Shown here piece by piece: positions 43,644-50,387 of a DNA stretch of 64,000 bases. A model generated the notes under the pieces. It was not told where the DNA came from and made no database searches. It saw only the letters and a program-made list of their open reading frames with translations. A program made the translations under genes and the position numbers. How positions within the stretch are numbered: the stretch's first letter is position 1; the number at the start of each line of letters is the position of its first letter. The DNA is from Haloarcula hispanica ATCC 33960 (lineage in GTDB: Archaea; Halobacteriota; Halobacteria; Halobacteriales; Haloarculaceae): NCBI RefSeq assembly GCF_000223905.1, contig NC_015948.1, positions 1,302,001-1,366,000 of the forward strand. The letters are read 5' to 3'.

Positions 43644-43778
43644 TCAGGCCGGGAAGAGGAGGTACGGGACGATGAACAGTAACAGAAACATGAACAGAAG
43701 GATGAGGCCGTAGCCGGCGAGTGTCCCGGCGGCTGTCAGCCAGGCCGGATGGTCGAACTGCTCGGTGATGTTTGCCAT
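43644..43778 (-). CDS. Single-TM mini-protein, 44 residues
   Basis: A 44-residue protein: a short hydrophilic N-terminus MANITEQFDHPAW, and one TM of about 25 residues (LAGYGLILLFMFLLLFIVPYL). The ATG at 43778 is best; a longer frame to 43889 is not protein-like. Its gene is divergent from trkA (132 bp). A regulatory subunit of the Trk system is possible by position only. Confidence 0.6.
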   Translation of the reverse strand: MANITEQFDHPAWLTAAGTLAGYGLILLFMFLLLFIVPYLLFPA

Positions 43779-43910
43779 ACCGAGCAGTTCAATCGGGGAC
43801 AGTATAGTGGTTTGGGAGGAGAAGGCACTGACAGACCGAACTACCCGCAATGTCCTGCTTGTGATTGATAACGGTAGTCTTTCAACCATCGGTTCAGTAC
43901 ACTGGCAAAA

Positions 43911-44594
43911 ATGTATATCGTCATCGTCGGCGCCGGTGATATCGGGTCGCCGTTGCTTGAAATCGCGACAGCAGGCGGCAACGAGGTCGTTGCCATCGAA
44001 AGGGACGAGGAGCGAGCGGAACGTGCGTCGAGACAGTACGACTGTCTCGTTATCAACGACGATGCGACGTCGAAAGACACGCTAGAGGACGCCGGTGCGG
44101 ACCGTGCCGACGCGCTCATATCGACGACTGACCAGGACGCGACGAACATCATGGTCTGTCTGCTGGCACAGGAACTGGAAGTGCCGGACATCGTCTCGGT
44201 CGTCCACAACCCCGAGCACATGAACGTGTTCCGCCAGATAGGGGTCAACACGATGCAGAACCCACAGCGGCTCATCGCCGAGTACCTCTATCGGGCCGTC
44301 AAACGGCCGTCTATCGTCGACTTCATGCGTATCGGCGACCAGGCGGAAGTGTTCGAGATCACTGTCACACCCGGCGCACCGATTGCGGGCAAAACGTTGC
44401 AGGAGGCCAATACGGAAGGCCTCATCGGCGGCCAGACACTTATCGTGGCCATCGAGCGCAACGGCGAGGGCGACCCGATAACACCCCGCGGCAATACACG
44501 TATCGAGGCCGACGACTTGCTAACGGTCTACTCGGGCGAGGGGGCGACACCGGAGGTAACCGACATCTTCGGTCACTCCGAGGACCACAACTGA
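43911..44594 (+). CDS. trkA: TrkA-type K+ uptake regulatory subunit
   Basis: A 227-residue protein with a TrkA-N nucleotide-binding domain (YIVIVGAGDIGSPLLEIA, then AIERDEERAE) and a TrkA-C domain from about 140 (EVFEITVTPGAPIAGKTLQEA). It gates the TrkH channel by binding NAD(H) or ATP/ADP on the cytoplasmic side. The trkH gene starts 1 bp after its stop. In salt-in halophiles K+ uptake is essential. Confidence 0.93.
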   Translation: MYIVIVGAGDIGSPLLEIATAGGNEVVAIERDEERAERASRQYDCLVINDDATSKDTLEDAGADRADALISTTDQDATNIMVCLLAQELEVPDIVSVVHNPEHMNVFRQIGVNTMQNPQRLIAEYLYRAVKRPSIVDFMRIGDQAEVFEITVTPGAPIAGKTLQEANTEGLIGGQTLIVAIERNGEGDPITPRGNTRIEADDLLTVYSGEGATPEVTDIFGHSEDHN

Positions 44595-44595
44595 C

Positions 44596-46290
44596 ATGTC
44601 GCGACGGAACGGCGGGCTGTTCCCGATGGACCTGCGGACCATCGCCCGCGACATCGGTTCCCTCCTGCTGATGGAGGCCGGGCTGATGACGATTACGGCC
44701 GCCATTGCGCTCGGCTTTCGGGAGTTCCACGCCGCCCTCGGGTTCTTCACCGCGGCCGGGGTGACCGCCGCCGTCGGCGGTCTCGCGAACCGTGGCTTCA
44801 CTGACGCGCCGGCCCCAGAGATGAAACACGGCATGGTCATCGCCGCCGGCGGGTGGCTGCTGGTCGCCACGTTCGGCTCGCTGCCGTTCCTGTTGACCGC
44901 GTGGTTCACGCCCCCCGCCGTCATGGATACGTTCGTTCCAGTCGGAGCGGACACGAGTACGTGGGAGCCGATCAGGGTCGGCGGGACGACGACGCTCTCC
45001 AGTCTGGCGTACTTCCGGAACCCGCTTCACGCCTTCTTCGAGAGCATGAGCGGATGGACCGGGAGCGGCCTGACGATGGCGATTCACGAGCCCTCGCTCC
45101 CCCGCGCAGTTCAGTGGTGGCGGTCGTTCATCCAGTACGTCGGCGGCGTCGGCGTCATCGTCCTGACCGTCTCCATCCTCTCGCGGCCCGGCAGCGGCAG
45201 TTACGCGCTCTACCAGAGCGAGGCCCGCGAGGAGAAGATTCACCCGAGCGTCGTCTCCACCGTCCGAACGGTCTGGAAACTCGTCGTCGGCTACACGGTG
45301 CTCTCGTTCGCGCTCCTGTTCGGTGCCATCCTCGCCAGCGATAGCGAGTACGCCGAGTCGCTCCCCCTGTGGGAGGTCGCCTGGCAGGCGCTCAACCACG
45401 CCATGACCGGGCTCACGACTGGCGGGTTCTCGGTCACGGACAACTCGATTGCGACGTACAACTCGCCGCTCGTCGAAACCGTTCTGTTGCCGATCATGAT
45501 TCTCGGTGCGGTCGCGTTCCCGGTCCACTACGTCGTCTTGCACGACAGGCAGATTCGCGAACTGGTGTCGGACTTACAGACTCGCTGGCTGTTCATCCTG
45601 CTCGCGCTCGGCGTCGTCGCGCTCTCGGCACAGAACGTATGGTCCGTGCCCGCGACGACTGAGGCGTTTGCCACCCAGTCGTTCCTGCCGTTTTCGGTGC
45701 CGATGCTCGACGCCGCACAGCTCGATGCGGTCCGGGACTCGACGTTCCAGTGGGTCAGCGCCCTCAGCTGTACCGGGTTCCAGTCGGCCCCGATCGGCCG
45801 CTGGCTCGCTGGCGGGAAAGTGCTCGTGGTCGGCGCGATGGTGCTCGGCGGCGCTGCCGGGTCCACCGTCGGCGGCATCAAGATCATCCGTGGCTACACC
45901 ATCGCTCGCGGCATCATCTGGCAGTTCTCGCGGGTGTTCCTCCCGACGAACGCGGTGATTACGGCCCGCATCGGGGACCGGACGCTTGACCGCGAGTCGA
46001 TGGAACGGGAGTTCAGCGAAGCGGCCATCGTCACGCTGCTGTGGCTCATCATTCTGGTGACCAGCAGCGTCGTCCTCACCAACGTCGCGGGACCGGAGTT
46101 CGGCTACGCCGATGCCCTGTTTGAAGTCGCCAGCGCGCAGGGGAACGTCGGCCTCTCCTCGGGCATCACCGGCCCGTCGATGCCCCCGCTTGCAGAGGGG
46201 ATGTTCGTGCTGAATATGTGGGTCGGCCGGCTGGAAATCATCCCGATACTCGTGTTCATCCGCGCTGGACTGTACGGGCTGGAACCGTAG
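44596..46290 (+). CDS. trkH: TrkH-type K+ transporter subunit
   Basis: A 564-residue Trk/Ktr channel subunit with four pore repeats. Selectivity-loop sequences are visible as SGWTGSGLT, TGLTTGGFS, SCTGFQSAP and AQGNVGLSSG, each carrying the key Gly after Thr or Asn. It forms the membrane pore with TrkA. It belongs to the same operon. The first half includes a long external loop between the first pore segments. Confidence 0.94.
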   Translation: MSRRNGGLFPMDLRTIARDIGSLLLMEAGLMTITAAIALGFREFHAALGFFTAAGVTAAVGGLANRGFTDAPAPEMKHGMVIAAGGWLLVATFGSLPFLLTAWFTPPAVMDTFVPVGADTSTWEPIRVGGTTTLSSLAYFRNPLHAFFESMSGWTGSGLTMAIHEPSLPRAVQWWRSFIQYVGGVGVIVLTVSILSRPGSGSYALYQSEAREEKIHPSVVSTVRTVWKLVVGYTVLSFALLFGAILASDSEYAESLPLWEVAWQALNHAMTGLTTGGFSVTDNSIATYNSPLVETVLLPIMILGAVAFPVHYVVLHDRQIRELVSDLQTRWLFILLALGVVALSAQNVWSVPATTEAFATQSFLPFSVPMLDAAQLDAVRDSTFQWVSALSCTGFQSAPIGRWLAGGKVLVVGAMVLGGAAGSTVGGIKIIRGYTIARGIIWQFSRVFLPTNAVITARIGDRTLDRESMEREFSEAAIVTLLWLIILVTSSVVLTNVAGPEFGYADALFEVASAQGNVGLSSGITGPSMPPLAEGMFVLNMWVGRLEIIPILVFIRAGLYGLEP

Positions 46291-46306
46291 TTGAGCGGGC
46301 GGCCCC

Positions 46307-46693
46307 TTACTCTCCGTCGTCGGGATAGACCTCGCCGAGGAACATCCAGCGTGCCTTCGTTCCACCCTCGGGCCGGGATTCCTGTTTGACGTGGTAGAGA
46401 TACGGACCGTGGGGACAGTCGTCACAGCCCTGAGCACAGGAAGCCAGCTTTACCACCTCAGTGTAGCCGTCGCGTTCGGTTGCCCGGATGATGTCTTCGT
46501 TGGGACCCGGTTCTATCGGCGACGCCGTCTCGTCGTGGAACTGCAGCAGTTCCTGCGCGTAGATGATCGTGTTGCGGAGTTCTTCAGGCGTCAACTCCGG
46601 TAGGTCCGTCGCCACCCGGTCCGGAACCCCCTCAGGTGGTGTCGGTTCGTCTGCAGGACTGGTCATACCGAAGTCTCCGTCGGGTAGGTACAT
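46307..46693 (-). CDS. Unknown protein with Cys-rich CPHGPYLYH motif
   Basis: A 128-residue acidic protein. The core has SCAQGCDDCPHGPYLYHVKQE, similar in spirit to the small DUF6788-like domains where Cys and HGPY form a metal site, and a tail RWMFLGEVYPDDGE. The first 35 residues are Pro/Glu-rich. ATGs at 46693 and 46666 are possible. Convergent with trkH; function unknown. Confidence 0.68.
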   Translation of the reverse strand: MYLPDGDFGMTSPADEPTPPEGVPDRVATDLPELTPEELRNTIIYAQELLQFHDETASPIEPGPNEDIIRATERDGYTEVVKLASCAQGCDDCPHGPYLYHVKQESRPEGGTKARWMFLGEVYPDDGE

Positions 46694-46739
46694 AACTGAA
46701 CTGCCAGCTAGAACTGCCGACGGAACGAGTCTCCCGGAC

Positions 46740-48275
46740 TCACTCGTTCCAGAACGCGCCGGTGAATATAACGAACACCGGGATGATCTCCAGTCGACCG
46801 ATCCACATCAGGAATATCATCAGCAGTTTGCTGGTCTCCGGGAAGAGTTCGTAGGTCCCGAACGGCCCCAGAAACCCGAACCCGGGACCGATGTTCCCGA
46901 TGGTCGCCAGGCTTGCGCTGATGGCTTCGAAGACAGTCAGGTCGAGCCCGACACGGCCCGCATCGAGGAGGAGAAACACTGTCGCGACACCGAACGTGAG
47001 CAGGTACAACAGCGTGAACCCGTATATCGCGTTGATGACGTCCTCGTCGATGACCTGCCCGCCGAGCCGAACTGGTTTGACAGCGCTGGGATGAGCTGTC
47101 GTGAACAGTTGGCGTCGGATGCTCTTGAGCACGACCAGCCATCGGACTATCTTGACACCGCCACCGGTCGACCCTGCGGAGCCACCGATGAACATCGCGA
47201 ACAACAGGACTCCCTTTGCGGTGTTACCCCATTCGGCGAAGTTACTGGTCGCGTACCCGGTCGAGTTCAGCAGCGAGGCGACCTGGAACGTGGCTTGCCG
47301 GAGCGAGTTCTCCAGTGCTCCCTGTGTCACACCGCCGAGTTCGAGCGGCGGCGCGGACCCGGTAAAGAGCAGTCCCCAGAGGATGACGGCCACGCCGGCG
47401 TTCGCACCGAGGTACGCCTGGAGTTCGCGGTCCTGAAGGAAGGCGGCGTACTCGTCCTGTAACAGGAGGTAAAACAGCGCGAAGTTCATCCCGGCGATGA
47501 GCATGAACGGGATGACGACCCACTGGACGGCCGGTGAGAAGTAGGCGATGCTCTCGGCCTGGGGGGAGAACCCGCCGGTGGGCAGCGTCGTGAACCCGTG
47601 TGCGACGGCATTATACGCATCCATGTTCGGTGCGTAGCCCGTGTAATGGAGGCCGAGCAGAATGAGGATATACAGAACGGTAAAGCCCAGATAGAACAGC
47701 CAGAGGAGCCGTGCGGTTTCGGCTATCTTCGGCGTCAGCTTCTGGAGTTCGGGGCCGGGCGCTTCGGATTCGATCAACTGCGCCCCGTTGACGGCCGCTT
47801 CCGGAAGAATGGCGACCATCAGAACGATGATACCCATCCCGCCGAGCCACTGGGTGAGCTGTCGCCACATCAACAGCGCGTGGGAGTGGCGGGCAAACGA
47901 TATTTCGTTGGTGACAGTCGCCCCAGTTGTGGTGAAACCGGACATCGACTCGAATAACGCGTTCACGGGCTGTCGGAGCGCAGATTCAGTCCCGTAGCCG
48001 GCGATAATGTAGGGTATCGCACCGATGACCGCGACGGCCCCCCACGAGAGACCGACGAACAGCAACGCTTCGCGTGGCCCGAGTTCGTGACTGTCGCTGG
48101 CTTGCTCCAGTGCAAGGCCGACCACGATGGCAATTGCGATAGAAGTCAGGAACACGACGGTATCTTCTCCGTACACGAAACTGATTCCCAGCGGGACCAG
48201 CATTGCGACGGCGAGATACTTGATTACTGTGCCGGTCAGGGCGACACTCTGTCGCCAGTCGACGCGAACCGACAT
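46740..48275 (-). CDS. trkH: Second TrkH-type K+ transporter subunit
   Basis: A 511-residue Trk pore protein, distinct from the first in sequence. Pore loops: SGFTTTGAT, TTLPTGGFS, NSTGYATS and ATIGNIGPGFG; membrane signature GGSAGSTGGGVKIVRW. No trkA follows it, so it must use the trkA nearby or one elsewhere. The start is ATG 48275 (a GTG precedes it by one codon). It is divergent from a universal stress protein gene. Confidence 0.93.
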   Translation of the reverse strand: MSVRVDWRQSVALTGTVIKYLAVAMLVPLGISFVYGEDTVVFLTSIAIAIVVGLALEQASDSHELGPREALLFVGLSWGAVAVIGAIPYIIAGYGTESALRQPVNALFESMSGFTTTGATVTNEISFARHSHALLMWRQLTQWLGGMGIIVLMVAILPEAAVNGAQLIESEAPGPELQKLTPKIAETARLLWLFYLGFTVLYILILLGLHYTGYAPNMDAYNAVAHGFTTLPTGGFSPQAESIAYFSPAVQWVVIPFMLIAGMNFALFYLLLQDEYAAFLQDRELQAYLGANAGVAVILWGLLFTGSAPPLELGGVTQGALENSLRQATFQVASLLNSTGYATSNFAEWGNTAKGVLLFAMFIGGSAGSTGGGVKIVRWLVVLKSIRRQLFTTAHPSAVKPVRLGGQVIDEDVINAIYGFTLLYLLTFGVATVFLLLDAGRVGLDLTVFEAISASLATIGNIGPGFGFLGPFGTYELFPETSKLLMIFLMWIGRLEIIPVFVIFTGAFWNE

Positions 48276-48335
48276 CACTGATCACCGACCATTAACTGAC
48301 GCTCACACTCCCGATATGAAAAAGCCCCACGTTCC

Positions 48336-48378
48336 AACAGCGCTGCTTCTGACGGAGATACTCGGGAACAGCGCTGCT
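48336..48378. repeat. 12-bp direct repeat in the trkH-usp intergenic region
   Basis: AACAGCGCTGCT occurs at 48336-48347 and 48367-48378. Each copy contains the palindrome AGCGCT. It may be part of the trkH regulatory region; its significance is uncertain. Confidence 0.35.
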
Positions 48379-48463
48379 GTAGGGTTTTCCCTTCCGCCAC
48401 GGAACTCGATATATACTGACAGGTACCGATCCGAGTGTTCCGTTGACGACGTTGGTTTTCCGA

Positions 48464-48496
48464 ATTCGAACATCTATATTTAAATAATGTTCGAAT
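48464..48496. promoter_or_regulatory. 10-13-10 inverted repeat between trkH and usp genes
   Basis: The arms ATTCGAACAT (48464-48473) and ATGTTCGAAT (48487-48496) are exact reverse complements, separated by an all-AT-rich 13-bp spacer. The site lies 51 bp upstream of the usp start and about 190 bp from the trkH start. A TATA-like GATATAAG follows at 48501. It looks like an operator for a dimeric regulator of one or both genes. Confidence 0.6.
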
Positions 48497-48546
48497 ATAC
48501 GATATAAGTAGACACATTCTTACCGACCTATCTACTCCGTCTGTGT

Positions 48547-48987
48547 ATGAACAGTAGCACCAACGAGACAACCACGGACATTCTTGCACATGTCTTGCTA
48601 CCGGTTGCCAACGAGGACGACGGGCTTACGACGGCGACTGCGCTCGAACCGTACGAGCCGGAGCAGGTGACGGCGTTACACGTCGTCGAAAAAGGCGAGG
48701 GTGTTCCGGACAAGACGCCAGTCGAGCAGTCAGAAGAGCTGGCGGCAGAGTCGTATGCGGCCGTCAGGACGGTGTTCCCTGACGCCGACGACCGCACCGC
48801 GTACGCTCGGGACGTCGTCGAGGCTATCTTCGATGTCGCCGAGGAAGTCGAGGCGAGCGCTATCGCATACCGGTCCCGCGGTGGCGGTCGCCTCATGCAG
48901 TTCCTCTCCGGTGATCTCTCGTTGAAGCTTGTGACAAACGCGGAGGTCCCGGTGATTGCGCTTCCGCAGACGGACTCGGGCGAGTGA
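48547..48987 (+). CDS. UspA-domain protein next to trkH
   Basis: A 146-residue UspA-like protein: ILAHVLLPVANEDDG at the first strand, ALHVVEKGEGVPD, then EASAIAYRSRGGGRLMQFLSGDLSLKLV in place of the usual GTHGRTG loop. The nucleotide-binding loop is thus changed (YRSRGGGR). Usp proteins near K+ transporters often regulate them. The start ATG at 48547 has a TATA-like box upstream. Confidence 0.82.
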   Translation: MNSSTNETTTDILAHVLLPVANEDDGLTTATALEPYEPEQVTALHVVEKGEGVPDKTPVEQSEELAAESYAAVRTVFPDADDRTAYARDVVEAIFDVAEEVEASAIAYRSRGGGRLMQFLSGDLSLKLVTNAEVPVIALPQTDSGE

Positions 48988-49149
48988 GCGCCGAGGAACT
49001 GGCGCCGGAGCTCGTGGTGGTGCTGTCGACGCTGAAACCCCGGAGAAACTATTGCTAAACTGCGCTGTTCGAGAACCGAAGGTAGGCCTGTCGTGACACT
49101 CACAGCGCTTGCACAGACCGGCCCCGAAGAGGGATGGAAGTGACGTGTC

Positions 49150-49599
49150 TCAGGCGTGGCCCTGTGCTTTCGCCCCCTCGCGGATCTTCTCCGACCGCTT
49201 GCGGACGCGTGAGACGTACCGTTCGATTTTCTCCGGTTTCTCGCCGTAGAACGACGCGGCCCAGTGGACGTCGACGCCGTCCTGTGTGAGGAAGTACGCC
49301 ACGAGCGTATCACGGCCAGCCTGTATGACCGTCGGCGGCACGCCGCGGTCGCCGGTCCCGGCCTCCTGGAAGCCGTTCACGTCGAAGTACACGTCGGCGT
49401 ACAGCGTCGCCATCTCGGGGTCGGCGAACTCGACCCCCTGGTGGTCCGGGGCCTCGAATCGGTAGCGCGTGTCGCCGTCGCCTGTCGTTCGCTCGACGAT
49501 ACGTACGTCGAGGATGTACTCGCGGTAGGTCGAGCTATCCGTCGGTGCAGCGGTGGTGTCTGGTTGTGGCATGGATAGGTTGGACTGGTCTACGGTCAT
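49150..49599 (-). CDS. Unknown 149-residue protein, third gene of the PhoX-cohesin operon
   Basis: A soluble protein without signal or TM. The centre has YILDVRIVERTTGDGDTRYRFEAP and ADPEMATLYADVYFDVNGF; the C-terminus is basic and helical (GEKPEKIERYVSRVRKRSEKIREG). I do not recognise a family. Its ATG overlaps the stop of the surface cohesin gene (ATGA), so it is translationally coupled to it; a later ATG at 49572 is possible. Confidence 0.72.
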   Translation of the reverse strand: MTVDQSNLSMPQPDTTAAPTDSSTYREYILDVRIVERTTGDGDTRYRFEAPDHQGVEFADPEMATLYADVYFDVNGFQEAGTGDRGVPPTVIQAGRDTLVAYFLTQDGVDVHWAASFYGEKPEKIERYVSRVRKRSEKIREGAKAQGHA

Positions 49600-50342
49600 C
49601 GGCTCGTTCTGGCTGCGAGCGCCGCCACCGCGGCGAGTGCGGCAATGGCCAGCGCTATCGGGAGTGGACCGTTCGCTCCGGTCGTCGACTGGTCGCCGCC
49701 GCCCGCGGAGTCGTCCTCTGTGGCACCTGCGACGCTCGCGGTGCCGGCTGACTCGGCTGTGGACTCGCTGGCGGGTGACGATGCTTCGGTCACGGCGGCC
49801 ACTGTCTCCGTCGTCGCGCCCGGTGACACTGCGAGCGCCGCCGGTTCGGTCGCTGGCTCGACTGCGCCGCCGCCGTCGGCGTCGACCTGGTTCGATGCGA
49901 CGGTCACCTGCGTCTCACCGCCGTCGACGCCGGTAAGCGAGACCGTCGCGAGTACCACGTCGCTGGCTCCGGGCTCGATCTGTCCGTCGAGGTCCGCCGC
50001 TTCGAGCGTGACCGTCCCGCCGTCTGAACTGACAACGGGGTCGGTCGTGAGTCCGAACCGGTCGGGGTAGCTCGCGTTCTCGAACCGGGCGACAGCGGGG
50101 TCGTCGACGGCGAGTTCGAGCTGGTAGCCGGCCAGTCCGTCCGGCGCGCTGGTGAGGACCACCGGCACGGCCGTCGTTTCGCCGGCAGCGACGGAGCCGG
50201 CCTCGATGCTGATTGTCGGCGTGCTCTGCCCTGTGGCGAGCGCGGGGACCGTCCCCGCGAGGAGGACGAGCGCGACGAGCGCGAGGGGGCGACTGGCGGT
50301 TCGGACGCGACCGCGTATCGAACAGGTGGTGTCGTCGGTCAT
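49596..50342 (-). CDS. Cell-surface cohesin-like protein with C-terminal membrane anchor
   Basis: A 248-residue secreted protein: Sec-type signal with hydrophobic core ALVALVLLAGTVPALA (about 20-36), a cohesin-like beta domain (about 41-165; ISIEAGSVAAGETTAVPVVL, then LELAVDDPAVARFENASYP and IEPGASDVVLATVSL), a Ser/Thr/Ala-rich linker, and a C-terminal TM (225-244) with Arg tail. The domain is clearly homologous to the one in the upstream PhoX protein. It would display a dockerin-binding module on the cell surface. It follows PhoX by 45 bp. Confidence 0.85.
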   Translation of the reverse strand: MTDDTTCSIRGRVRTASRPLALVALVLLAGTVPALATGQSTPTISIEAGSVAAGETTAVPVVLTSAPDGLAGYQLELAVDDPAVARFENASYPDRFGLTTDPVVSSDGGTVTLEAADLDGQIEPGASDVVLATVSLTGVDGGETQVTVASNQVDADGGGAVEPATEPAALAVSPGATTETVAAVTEASSPASESTAESAGTASVAGATEDDSAGGGDQSTTGANGPLPIALAIAALAAVAALAARTSR

Positions 50343-50387
50343 TGTGTTGCTGTATCGAAAGATGGGAGGATGGCTCGGTCGCGGCAG

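Noticed and set aside
44440-45543. A 367-codon minus-strand frame opposite trkA/trkH
   Set aside because: Hydrophilic Arg/Gly/Asp-rich shadow of the real membrane protein gene.
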